Assembly: GCA_003344405.1 (NCBI GenBank)
Contig: NOWV01000057.1
Coordinates: 62,001-126,000 of the forward strand
Reading direction: 5' to 3'
DNA from: Trichoplax sp. H2
Taxonomy: Eukaryota; Placozoa; Uniplacotomia; Trichoplacea
DNA: 64,000 nucleotides
A program made the position numbers and the translations under genes. Positions 1 to 12,100 of the stretch are shown one piece after another (the first letter of the stretch is position 1; each line of letters begins with the position of its first letter). Under the pieces are notes generated by a model. The model was not told the origin of the DNA and did no database searches. It was given only the letters and a program-made list of their open reading frames with translations.

Positions 1-126
1 CTTCTGTAGTAGAAGATTGATTTGAAAAGTATATTAATAGAATTGTTTTGAAGTTATTGAATAATGCTTTCTAGGATAGCAAAGTAGCTGCTATTTTTAT
101 TTATATTTAAAGAAGGGAATTCTTAC

Positions 127-3100
127 ATTTCTTTTAGAGCTGTACAATTCGAAAAAGCAAGAGAGGATACATTTTTAATTGTGCATCCAGTAAGGTATCT
201 AACATAGATAAAATTTAATTGCTTTCAATAGTTTATTATTAAAGAGTGTACTGATTGAAAAAGCAATGAAATTGATTTTTTAAGATAAGCGCATTAGATA
301 TGTCAAACCAACAGGTATTGCAGGTTCGTATTGTTGGAGAAAAAACTGTCTTTGATCTCAGTCAGCGAGCAAACTCCAAAATTTCTACAGCCAATATATA
401 TGAATATACATACATTAAAATATTTTTCTATGTGTTTAACGGCAGTTTTAATTACTAGTGGGACACTTTACTCCATCGTATAGGTAAATCAGAATTAACC
501 TTGATTTTAAATGACAGTATAGCACTAATTTGTATTATTTAAACAGTTCAATTTCACTTACAGCGATGTTAAGCCATGTAAATTAGAGAAAACAACGCTT
601 GAAACATGTTGAACCTTATTTCCTGATAATTCTCTTTACAGTTATATAAATAACGCAATATTTAGAGAGTAACAGTGTGCGTATTATAGCAATACCTTTT
701 TAGTAGATAAAATGGTTTCTTACAAAGTACTTATTCCAGAGGATCCTTCCAAACTTGTTTTGCTAATGGTACGAATATTATTATCTTGAAATATCCTGAA
801 GATAATCAATAATACAACTCAAAAATTAAAAAACCAGCTTTAACTGTATCAAAAAGGTACTTCTTGTAGTTGAATATTGTACATAACTTACAAGTAGCTA
901 AGCGATGGTAGATTGCTAAAAACGTAACTGTCGATCAATACGAGTTTATTCCAAGAAAGATCTCTATGAATTGACATAGTCATTATTAATCAATAATTAA
1001 CCATAATTAATTATTGTGATATCTTTACGCTACGAATAAAAGATCAATTTTAGATCGTGATCTACGTGTGTATGCAGTTTTGTCACGTTACGAGCCTCCG
1101 TGAAGACTAAATGAATAAATTTAGTGGTTAACCTTTATATATAGAGATAACTAATAATAACTTACAGTAAGAACTACGGTAGTTATTATTTTGCTACAGT
1201 AAAGTATGCTGTACTGTAGTAAGAGTTCTTATACAATAGCTAATGTTAACTGATTATAGTGTTATGTCTTGTAACGCTTGTGATGAATATCCTAATAATA
1301 TTCAATTATAGATGATACTATAAATAATTTTGTGTATGTACATACTTGTCACGGTACGAACTACCGTGAAGAAATAGCTATCTAAATTTGGTTAATATAA
1401 TATAGTGATAATATATTACACCTAGTTCCTTACAATAGGAATTACTCTAATTATAAATGTGTTACAGTAAATTTAATGCCGTGCTGTAATGTGTACTGAA
1501 ATGATTCTGTGAATGGACATATTGTAGTCCGACTGTGAAAAACTAGTTAGTAGATGTTCTCACCTAAGTATTTTTATAAGATGGCTTGTGAATGTTAGCT
1601 GCTGTAGAAGGGTATAAGCCCGTCAGATATTTGAATAAAGCAGTTCTCAATTGTCTAGTTGAGTTTAACGTAGAATCAAAGGCGTCTAAATTCTTGTGAG
1701 GTAGTTAAGGGGTACTGAATTCCGGAAGACTATAGTAATTTAGAGATTTGTTTTACGTTATCCTTGTCACGAAGCTGGTTTGTGACAATACTGTAATCTA
1801 ATTATCTAGAATCGTTCAGTACATGTCTAAGATTATGAATAATTTCTGCATCAATTTAGCTATCCAATATGAACTAAATTAATGAACTGTTATGACCCAT
1901 ACATGACAGTAGCTACCGAAGGGTTTTTAAGCTTAGCAAATAGTTGAATAAAGAAGAGTTCTATAGTCGTTTAACGTCGAAGCAAATGCGTCTAAATTCT
2001 TATGAGATAGTTAAGGGATACTGAATTCCGGAGACTATATTAATTTAGAAATTTGTTTTACGTTATCTTTGTCACGAAGCTGGTTTGTGACAAGTTTATA
2101 TACTAATTAGTGGACGTTAAAATAGCTAGGTATTCTATCGAGGTTATCTTAGATATTTTTCGAATATTCTATCAGAGAGAAAAAAGGAGGGTGCTTGTTT
2201 TGTTTTAGCCAAGTGCTACAACTACCCCGCAACACAAGAAACAATGCAGTACTTAAAGTAAACTTTACTTTAATCCGTAAGACTAGTTCCATAGCCTACG
2301 ATTCAGTAACTACAGTAGAATCTTTGCGAAGTACACACTAACGCACAACATAAAATAACGTAACTCTCTTCACATTTTTATTGATTGCTATTCCACTGAT
2401 ATACTCTATCAGTCATATTAAACATATTTACTACGATGTCAACACATTTTTAATAAAAATAAAGTTATTACGATTAAGTTATCATACACGGACATTTGAA
2501 AGTACTAAACAGTTTTATACATAAGTTTATCTAAATTACGAGCTCTATCAAACTTCTATATTTCAAATACCTGCTAGAAATGTTTACTAATTCCTTATAA
2601 TGTCCTAAAGATCTACTTTATCACTAATAACAGTAATTTACGAAGCAGTGCTTTAAATTTCGAAGAAGTTCAAAACAAAATGCTATCGTAAACTATAAAC
2701 CTATATCTTAGTTATTTTCATGACTGTGACACCAATTTATCGCCGTAATAAAATAAACTGTAATAACTAAGTTAATATTGGTGAGTAATTTCAATCATTG
2801 AAAATGAATTGTATTTAGATAATTCTCGCATTTTTCAAGAACATACATTTTAACTTTAATGCAGTAATATTTTATTTCATGCTTGGGACAGCTTATGTTA
2901 CGAATCGAAATTTTTGATGAGGAGACAACTAAACTACTACAGAAGCTAAATCTAGGGGCCTGCTATCACTCTTATCCTCCCCGACATTTACCTACTTTGC
3001 GATTTTAAATACTGACAATCTTCTATCGCCAGGAGGAACAGTAACCGCTGGTTCCTATTTAGATAAAACTGATCCCAAACTTGATTGAGAATTCTCTCAA

Positions 3101-6100
3101 TTTGCATTAAATCTGCGTAAAAATTAATTATCACTTTATAGATAATGATATACAATCATGCAATTATGTATTAAAAACGTGTAATATGTCATAGATAAAT
3201 TAATATCAAGACTTTCATAGATAAGTTATCTTATAGAAATTATGGTACAACAGCTATGCAGAAATTACTCTATGACAGCTTATGATTAGTTATTGTTGCC
3301 ACCATCAAGTACAATTGAATGTTGGAAGCTCAACTGTGAGATTTTTCAAAGGTAAAAATCTTGCACCGACTGTACTACTAAAATATCTAGATATTCTAAT
3401 CGTAATCAGTGTGCACGAAGGATTTCGAGCATGAAAATACCCTTCGGATATCTTATAAAGATTAGACGTTAAATGCTTGAAATATCTTTTGAACTGTCAT
3501 AAATGGCTAGCTGGGCAATGATCACTCATTATAACATAGGCATAGAAGAATATACATCGGAATTTTGAAAGAATGACAGAAAAAAAAGGGACAGATGCTA
3601 GGCTTAATCTGAGTAATGCCGTTCAAAGGATACTGTACGTTGTACAAGCAGCTCAATAATATAAATAGTCGATTAGATCACTAATAATGTTTAGTTCAAT
3701 GTTATCTTGGTGAATTGTTGACAAGTAGCCAGTATAAAAAGAAAAATCAATAATGCATGCAAAGTCGTTTTTTTGGTTAACAGTTTATGTCGTCTTTCAC
3801 TATTGGCTTATTACTTTTTATGCAATATTTACTGTTAACTATCGATTTGCACCTACATTTCTCGAAAGTACGCGCTCGTATAGTGACATAATTTACACTA
3901 CTTACATACGAGATATTCTTGTTAAGCTTGCAAATGTTCCAGGTTGTATAACCTCAATTTTGTTACCATAAAGGGATCTAAAAAGTAAAGTTAATGAGGT
4001 CCTTTGAATTAATTATTTCAAGGGTAGGAAAATTTAACACAGTCCAATTTCTGTCTTAATAATATTACAAAGTTCTTAGGCTCCATAATCCATAAAACGT
4101 GTCGTTTTTAAGTATTGTTAATTCGTTGCTGTATAGATAGCTAGAACCAAATTAGTGGTAAGTTAATAACGTGTTAATCAGATATCTACAAAACACCAAA
4201 TTATAGTACGTTCTGCAGTTAAGAAGCTTTCTGTTGTTGTAAAATAAATAAAAATTAACATACAGATTAATAAGTCTAGATTGCTTAACAAATAGTTTAT
4301 CTTCTAAATAGGCCAAATTATTAAGGCTGAAGCTCCTATAATGATTTAGTATAAACAATATTAACGTTTTTCTAGATTTAGAATAGACTGTGTACGAGTT
4401 TTAACTCTACCTTCATCAAATTCAATTTTTTGTTGCTATTTTTGAAGGCTTTACTTACAACATATTTAAATAGCCAAGATTTGATAAGATAGATGCGTTT
4501 AAAGCTTTTAATAAGTTAGTAGATAGAGTTCTATTTAAAATATGCAAATACGTAACAATTAATTGGTAAGTCAACGATGGCATTTACCGAAAACTTTGAT
4601 ATTTTGTGATAAGAACCTATAATTCATGAGCTAGAGATATATTTTATCTAATAGGAATTACTAAGCCGGACACATATCTTCTAGTTTATATAGTAGTCGT
4701 CTATAAACAACTATTTATCATAATTAAAAGCAATAACGGTGAAGTGGGACATAAATTTTCATAGATTGGAGAAATCTTTGCACAAAGATGTAACTATGTA
4801 TAGATATGCTCTAGTAGGATAAAAGAAAGGCCTTATAAGGAATGCTACGTCATCTAAAATTATAATTAAAAGTTATCTGTTTATATGTTTTCATAGCATC
4901 TGTATTTACAGTTTGCACAGCAACATCCTAACTTTGTTTCTACAAGTGTAGCAATTATAATTTATAATGTGGATTCTAGTGGATCGCTTACAATTTAGTT
5001 TTGTAGCAGCTACGATATGTATGTAAACATTAAAGGAATATTATAATTATCTACTAGCTAAAGTCCAACAAACTATTACGGTTAACTATACTAGTCACTC
5101 ATCTATTTATATTACTGCTCTTAATAGTACTTCAGTGCCATACTGCTTATGATCCTCGATACTCTAGCGGAGTATCTTCTTTATCATAGACTATAGTTTG
5201 CAATCTGTAAAAATACACTCTTAACATAGCTAATAATTTATAATCCAATGCTTGACAACGTTATGGAAATGTCGTAGTAAGGTTTTCAAAGCTAATAATA
5301 CACAACTATTTGTTCATTGTAATGATATATAATATTCCAGTAATACAGCGATTACATAAATATATATTTACAAAAAAAAACAAAAAATAGCTAATAACTA
5401 CAATAAGCGATTTGATTATCTATTTTAAATTTAGAATGTTTGCATAAATATCTCAGAAAATATTTGAATCATTTGTTACTTCAATAGTACTTATCCGGCA
5501 TGCATGTACTAAGCTAGCGATATCTTACAAATGTTGTAAGTAGGATATGCCTTGGAAGCTATCTTCATTAATTCTTTCTATTGCATTTGAATACATATAT
5601 CTGTGCCAAAATTTTATTTAATTGGATTATTATAGGAATAAAACACATGGAATATCTTAAGTCGCTACTATTAATGAGTGACTAATTAATTAAAACATCT
5701 TACATTGTGCGTAATCGCTGCAAACCTTTAAATACTCCTTTTGGTACTTCGGTAATTGCATTGTTTATTAAATATCTGAAGTACATTGATAAAGAATTTA
5801 TGATCATATTCGATAACGTAGATTCAATGAAATAGGATAGCAGCGGTAACAATAAACTATATATATAATTTTAGTCCGCCAACTTACAGCCAAGCTAGCG
5901 AACGCAATCCTCTAAAGCTGATATTTCGCAAATCATGAATTCTGTTTTCCTGCATGCTCCTATTATAAATGGTAAGGTAGTAAGAGTAAATTAGAATATT
6001 CCGTTGTTACAAAGCATTATATTGATTGTGAATGAGATGGGCTTTCATAGCAATTTTCGAACTGATGCTCGCAATTATTTACGAAACATTGTGGTAATAA

Positions 6101-8853
6101 ATTTTCTTGCTTATCGAAGAAACGAAACATCCTACTGCTATGAAGTAACATTGATATGCAAGAATAAAACTTATAATGGTTCCAAATAGTGGATATGCTG
6201 CCATTTTTTTATAATTTACGTTGGATTGCTAGCAATATTTATCTTTCATCATGTCTACTGTATTAGTTCATATGGAATATAACTTTTTAAGTATACTAAT
6301 TACTGATCTAGATAAAGTATGAGCATCAGTAGCTAGGAAATTGCATCACTTTGTAATATATCATCGTAAGAAATTGTTAATATTAGCTAAAATTTTATAT
6401 ATAACATGATTATCGGTGTAATCTTCAAATCATGATATCAATATTGATTAAATGATAGTATAGAACTGGTAATTTATTAGCATTTAGTATACAGAATAGT
6501 TTGAAACTGTGATACAATGCGGTATTAATGTCGCACTAAAATCAATTTAAGCTTCAGTAGCCTTATTTTATTTTTCTTACAATAAAGTTAATTTGGTAAG
6601 AGGAAGAAACACACCATCAGGAATTGACGATATTTTGTTGGAGGATAAATACCTGGAAAATGATCCAGTTTGAGTACACATAGTTTACATAATGTAATGA
6701 GTAATTCTATATGTGATAGTTGAGATCTAAATTTCTTAGGGTAGTTCTCTTTTGCTGCATTGGTTGTACTTTTCAACAGTGCAAATAATAAAGTTTAAAT
6801 CGATTATTTCTAAAGTAAACAATGAGCAATTATCATATTAACTTGAGTAAGTAAACAGTTTGATTTTGTTAGCATCAAGTTATTTAGTGCTTGATTACCA
6901 CGTTAAAATGCTTAGAAAAAGAACGATAACATTCAAAGAATAAAATATTCTGCTTGTACTGCATCACTATGTAGTAATATTAATGCTCATAAACTTATTG
7001 ATAGATTAATATATCTTTATTTTCAATCTATCACTAGATTACATAATAAGATGTATTCACGATTGAGAAAATAATAATCCGTCAGATCAAAGTTATAGTA
7101 AAATGAAATACTATTAATCAAACAAGTAAAAAGAATGATATAATATGGGAGCATATTTTTAAGTTTAAAAATTTTGACGAGTAACGATTCTTTCTCTTAA
7201 TCTTAATTATACGCAAAGCTTACAATGTTCGTAAATTTACTAATCCTTGGAATGCTCCGGGATTTAAAGTTTGCAATAGATTTCCATGTAAGTTTCTGTA
7301 TTAATTATGACGTAAATCAAATGAGTAAAATAGACTAATTATCCTCGTCCATTTCAGATATCACACAATTTCATATTAAAAATGCAGTTTAAAGTCATAA
7401 TGTATAATAGAGTATAAAAATTGCGTCATATTTATTAGGTTTACTTACAAATAACGTATCTTAGACGATTTTTCAAAAGCCTTGTCATCAATAAATTCTA
7501 TTTTATTTACCTGTAAATATCTATTAAGGAATGTCTTATGATTAGTTTTTTGCTTTTATATTGTGTTATTCTTCGTTGCAAATAATTTATGCGGCGAACT
7601 CTATAATCAGTAGATGAATATGTAAAGTTCCACATAAGTTTGACTTACAGCCAAGTTACGGATGGAAACTTTTGGAATGCATTTTTATGAATCCGGCGAA
7701 TCAGGGTATAATAAATATTGCTATTCGAAAAATTTAGTTTTCATCGTATTTAATGTCATGTATCTGAACTTATCACTTTGAAAGCGAATTTATTAGAGAT
7801 TCAGTGCATTTGCTAAAAGATTTCGAAATTCACGAGTAGCTAAAGGATAAGAGGTGTTTACTGCAAAGTACAACTTTTGTTGAAATAAATCATTATTAAA
7901 AGACTGAAAACCTTTATTATAGTAACCTACATGGTTGTAACTCTAGATCTGAATGGATGCAAAAGTGGAACTTCAGTCAAAGTTGGCAAAGAACACACAA
8001 ATCTCGATCTCGAAAAGCAAGAGCAACCCGGAGAACATACCAGGAAAAAAAAGCCTATTGAGTGTAAAAAAAGCGATTTCTTTTATCAATAAAGTATTTT
8101 ACGTAACAATGTTCGTATCATATTATCAGGGGTTGAATACATATTTCATCACTGCTATCGTGTTTGGCATTTATACATGTATGACTATATATATATTTAC
8201 TCTTGACAGCTTTTTCTCTCAATCGTATAATTATTGCTTTTCATATAATCTCTACTAGCACAAATCTGATCATTTGTAGGCTTCTAAAGATATTTTATAA
8301 AATAATCGATTACGAATTCTATCATCATAGCATTTAAGGTCCATCGTTGTAATATGGTACTTCTAAAGTTATCGTAAAAAAATTTCTTAATTGAAAATTT
8401 CAATTTATGTATAATGTCTAATGAATTTGCTAGCATTTGCGTATCTTCGAAATGTCTTTTTAAATACTTAGTTTGAGAGTCCGTCTCGGAGGATTCATTT
8501 TATCTAAGTTGCAAACTGTAACACCCATTTTTAGACAGCATAAGATCATTAAGATATTCTTATATTCACTGGTTGAGCCTAGTTGAGCCTACATAACCAT
8601 TTTACTTCTGCCACAGATTCAGTATGATATAAATAGCATAGCAAATAGCAGGAAACGATTCGATTTCTTAATGATTTTATAAGGACACAATATACAATCT
8701 CAAGTAGTAGGATACGTAGTGATTAATAGCTTTTTGGTATAAAATTACTGATAAAACATCAAATGAATAATATACTTTCTTACCAGCTGCTTGAAAAGTT
8801 GTATATTGGCTTATAATACACCACAGTAATAGATAAACTAATTTTATCTTCAT
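127..8853 (-). CDS. LRR gene A: signal peptide, LRRNT and LRR array (5' part; runs off the left edge)
   Basis: Extracellular leucine-rich-repeat protein, probably of the LRR-GPCR (LGR) family. Exons 5'->3': 8853-8784, 8054-7931, 7720-7649, 7520-7449, 7295-7224, 5959-5888, 5775-5704, 5600-5529, 4530-4459, 4335-4264, 3977-3906, 963-892, 633-562, 384-313, 198-127. Exon 1 is a hydrophobic signal peptide (MKIKLVYLLLWCIISQY...) ending in phase 1. Exon 2 completes a Gly codon and encodes an LRRNT with the pattern C-x3-C-x-C-x6-C (CSPGCSCFSRSRFVC). Every later exon is exactly 72 nt, one 24-residue repeat (xLxxNxIxxIxxxxFxxLxxLxxL), entered with one base and left in phase 2. The signal peptide resembles that of gene B (both contain WxIISQY), so A and B are tandem paralogues. 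No 7TM exon lies in the window, so whether A is a receptor is unknown. The exon at 313-384 uses a weak GTTGGT donor. Further exons may be hidden in 964-3905 or 5960-7223. Confidence 0.78.
1340..1790. repeat. Dispersed repeat, copy 1
   Basis: The sequence runs in the same orientation as the copy at 62640-63280. Shared blocks include a GGACATATTGTA stretch near 1510 and the sequence leading to a terminal hairpin at 1764-1788 (TTGTCAC...GTGACAA). The left limit is uncertain. A small hairpin at about 1349-1371 (TCACGGTA/TACCGTGA) may mark the left part. No coding capacity is visible, so a non-autonomous, MITE-like element is possible. Confidence 0.55.
1905..2093. repeat. Dispersed repeat, copy 2 (partial)
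   Basis: This stretch is closely similar over its length to about 1600-1788. Both copies contain GCGTCTAAATTCTT, CTGAATTCCGGA and the identical 25-bp hairpin end (here 2069-2093). It repeats only the right part of copy 1, about 305 bp away in the same orientation, so it looks like a local duplication or a truncated second insertion. Confidence 0.6.
6999..7033. repeat. Short perfect hairpin
   Basis: TGATAGATT and its exact complement AATCTATCA (9-bp arms) are separated by 17 bases, inside an intron of LRR gene A. No role is evident. Confidence 0.4.
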
Positions 8854-9872
8854 ACTTGCGAATAATTTGTATTAGTCCAAAATACACAACTTGATATCAT
8901 AAGCGTAGTCTCGAATCTCTAATTGGTATTAGATTATAGACTTTTCTACCCTAATTTTTTCTGATAAAAATTGAAGAGGAAAGTAGATAACGTAATGAAA
9001 CTATGCATAGCTATGAACAACTTTATTTTACTAGCACCTGAAGGCGGTTATCAATTGTTATTATTTTTAATTGTATGCGTTAATTTTTGCTCAGCACTTC
9101 GTTACATACATAATAGTTGTTGATATTTTTTTGCAAACAATGTTATCTTAATTCTGCAATTATGCTTACTTGTGGAACTATTCTATTGAAGTTCCAAGTT
9201 CAAAATTTGGAGTAACTTAATATTTAAAAATTAAATTTACCAATTAATGCAATTGTGTTATAATTACTGTCAATCTGAGACCATATGTACTTCAAATGAC
9301 TCAATGGTGCATCATCAATCTATTGTAATAAACATCCAGTACTATTACTGTATGTCTTAATCAGCTTGTAGCAAGGTTATCGGTACCTAAGTCTAGAATA
9401 GAAGACGAAATACATGACACGTAGCGTTTAGGCACGATACTCTCAACGACCAGTCTATCATAAGTTAAGTTGTTTTATAGAAGATCTAGGAAAAACTGCA
9501 GTATGAGCTTAATTTGTTTGTAATCATGCTAACCAGATCAGTATAACATGACTCGAACAGCGGTAGTTGAATACAGATACTACCGTAGTCTTTCCTAGGA
9601 TTAAATCTAGAACTTCCCTTCTTGTAGAAAGTAGCTCACTTTTATACCTTCTATTTATTCGCGTGCGACTACAGCATTGTACGTACACACATATACGGCT
9701 AAGCTTACAGTAGACTAATAAATAATGTTAGCTGCCGTTATTCTTAGATCTAAAATTAGTATAAATTTATCTTATAATTTAAACTACTGTATGTTGGAGT
9801 ACGAATATAACATGATATTAATCATGATCAGAATACGATCAGACCTTTAGCTTTCTTATAAATTAAGCATCT

Positions 9873-9911
9873 AACTAATTCACTTGCTCTTTTAAACCAG
9901 GTGAATTAGTT
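9873..9911. repeat. Perfect 11-bp-arm hairpin
   Basis: AACTAATTCAC and GTGAATTAGTT are exact complements separated by 17 bases. The hairpin lies in the A/B spacer. It may be the remnant or terminus of a small inverted-repeat element. Confidence 0.4.
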
Positions 9912-10416
9912 TTATAATTCTGGATATACAAACAACTTACAGCATATGTGTAATACTATTCCTCGCTATGGTACGAGTACCGTGACAATCTTTATACCTC
10001 AAAACTGAGAGTGTTGTTTTGCAATGAAGAAATGCTTATGGAAATCTGCTAAATACTAAATTATATATATTCTATTGCACAGAGAAGTCTATAAAATTTT
10101 TTAAATCTTTCATTAGCATTTAATATAGCTAATCTGCGTCAGCATGTGTCATTGGTCTTCTAATCTAGAACATATGTAGTATGCTGTAGCCGTTCTAAGA
10201 ATACGTTGCTGTATTTACCAATGTTATGATTGTGCAATATTTATGCAACCAAAGTTAAATTACTATATACCAAAGCTGGTAAGCTACTTCATTACAGACA
10301 GGAAATGATGGCAAGGGGTTAATTAATGGATCAGTTTGTATATCTTCCTTCGGTTTAAGACAGTCACCTAATCTAGATCAAAGGAACAATTTCTTGATGA
10401 CTTTCCTAATCTGCTC

Positions 10417-10422
10417 TTTATT
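10417..10422 (-). terminator. Candidate polyadenylation signal of LRR gene B
   Basis: AATAAA on the minus strand, about 320 bases downstream of gene B's stop codon. This hexamer is common in AT-rich DNA, so the call rests only on position. Confidence 0.3.
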
Positions 10423-10737
10423 AATAGCCTTAAAACAAGAAACTTTATCAAAATATCTTTCTTCTTTTCATAATATGTGAAATATAAATACAAATATATG
10501 CTATGCAATGTAAAATGGCAGCCTCCGTAGAACAAAATTCACGAATAATTATCGATACTTTCATTTTTAAAGAACGTTCAATTTTCACTAAGTAATATAC
10601 CGCAGATCGTATAAAATAGGTATTCATCGAATGGTGTATTAAGGTATTTAGACTTACGAATTGACGAATAATTTAGCATTTGAAAAGCTTCTAGACGATT
10701 ATCGTCAAGCCCTGTTAAACTATATCTAATAAATACG

Positions 10738-12100
10738 CTAAATAGTATGATGTCTACGTAATAGTATTGATTCAGATCTTGCAAGATTGGCTATTTCTAA
10801 TACCGAAGGAGATGTCTTACTAAAATTTGGATTAATATAACCTACTATAGGTTCTAGTTGTTGATTACAGCGGGGATACAATCCATTATGGCCATTGATA
10901 TTGTCCTTTCTACCTAAGTATCTTCCCATAGCGACCTCTTGACTATCACCATTTTGATGTATGAAATGGTTGGACTTTTCATCGCCTGATGAACTTGCGG
11001 CTTGTAGACTTGGTGGAGCGCTTGACCTACGCTGAAGACATGCTGGAGGTCCATCAGCAAATACACGAGCATGACGCATTGGAACATGAAAGCTTCGTGA
11101 AAATGATGATTTACGTATATCAATCAAGTGAAATAGCCGATGAAAACATGCTGTTCCAGTCGCTGTATAGATATACGGATTAATTGCCGAATTCAGAGGT
11201 AATGCTAAGATTACAGCAAATTGTAATATGAAAACACTCAAACTACCTTGTGTTAAAGCTAGTACGGAGATAATATATACTGGCAGCCATGCAAGCAAAT
11301 CCGTAATTAGAATTAAAGACAACCTTACGGCAATAGCAAAATCGTGCGATTGAGCGCTACTACGAATTGAGCGACTCGATTTACGGACTTTTAACATTAA
11401 TTTAATATATAGAATTAATGTAATAATCCAAAAAATAAATTGGATTACAACGAAAAATATTGTCCAACTAGCGAAAAATCCATTACTCAGATTACTTGGC
11501 GTACAAACTGAGCTGAATTGATATAGTCGTAAATCACCAGGCTGGTTGATACTCATGGTGACAGGAATACCAACGAATAGACATGTTAATGACCATGCCG
11601 ATATTAACGTTACTTTGCAACGCTTTACTCGTACGCTTTTGGATGAAAATGGATATGCAGTGACGATATAACGATCAATGCTAATTAATAGCATCATAAT
11701 GACCGACATTAAGCCAGAGGTGCATATTAGAAATGAGGCAATAATACAGGCAGGGCTAGTTAACCATTCCTCTGAGTAGTTTGCATAACGATCAATATAG
11801 ACTTGGTCACCAATTGCAATGATAAATAAATAAATCGACATCAAGAAATCAGCTACTGCCAAATTATCGATTAAAAGAATAGTTACTTTGCCCAGCTTAT
11901 TTTGGCGATTACTGTGATTACTTATTACGACAAAAATATTGCCGACAAATGCTGCTATGCCCATAATCCATACGGATAATTTTAAGGACATGTGAGCCAG
12001 AATATTTTCACAGCTTGTGACTGAATCTAAGTCAGGTACCGGTGCGCAAGTAGTTACTTTCGCTGGGACTATACAGCATAAATAATCTCGCGTAGATATT
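10738..12100 (-). CDS. LRR gene B terminal exon: hinge, seven-transmembrane domain and cytoplasmic tail
   Basis: A single 1,363-nt exon (454 codons including stop) after acceptor ...CTACTAG at 12101. Residues 1-40 form a Cys-rich hinge (YLCCIVP, TTCAPVPD, SCENI), typical of LGRs just before TM1. TM1 has GN near residue 53. TM2 has LAVAD with the conserved Asp at about 84. The conserved TM3 Cys is at about 118 and the DRY motif at 142-144 (SIDRYIVTAYPF). TM6 contains TDLLAWLP, matching the LGR pattern. TM7 has LPLNSAINPYIYT, very close to the LPINSALNPxxY of relaxin receptors. A Ser/Arg-rich tail of about 130 residues follows. The 7TM region being a single exon fits LGR genes. An open frame on the plus strand (10989-11183) and other minus-frame ORFs here are shadows. 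Confidence 0.93.

Larger units (their letters stand above)
964..3905. other. Long intron of LRR gene A with repeat copies
   Basis: I find no 72-nt LRR exon on either strand here, although gene A has recognisable exons on both sides. The interval holds two neighbouring copies of a dispersed repeat (about 1340-1790 and 1905-2093), with related hairpin sequence also at about 1081-1240. The 72-codon open frame on the plus strand at 3753-3971 overlaps the real minus-strand LRR exon 3906-3977 and looks like chance. Confidence 0.5.
8854..10737. other. Spacer between LRR genes A and B
   Basis: This interval lies between the 3' end of gene B and the start codon of gene A, both on the minus strand. 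It should hold gene B's 3' UTR and gene A's promoter. I see no convincing exon. It contains an 11-bp-arm hairpin (9873-9911) and, near 9972-9989, a GGTACGAGTACC palindrome followed by GTGACAA. The latter resembles the hairpin motifs of the dispersed repeat at 1.3-2.1 kb. Confidence 0.5.

Noticed and set aside
3753-3971. 72-aa plus-strand open frame with hydrophobic stretches
   Set aside because: It overlaps in antisense the well-supported LRR exon 3906-3977 of gene A. No splice or start context supports it.
6588-6776. Minus-strand open frame with an LRR-like tail (LSHIELLITL) in a gene A intron
   Set aside because: No acceptor gives the array phase, and the donor would leave phase 1. At most it is a decayed fragment.
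7953-8258. 101-aa plus-strand open frame with a TM-like stretch
   Set aside because: Its left half is antisense to gene A's LRRNT exon (7931-8054), which has Cys spacing and phase support. Open frames of this size are expected by chance in this DNA.
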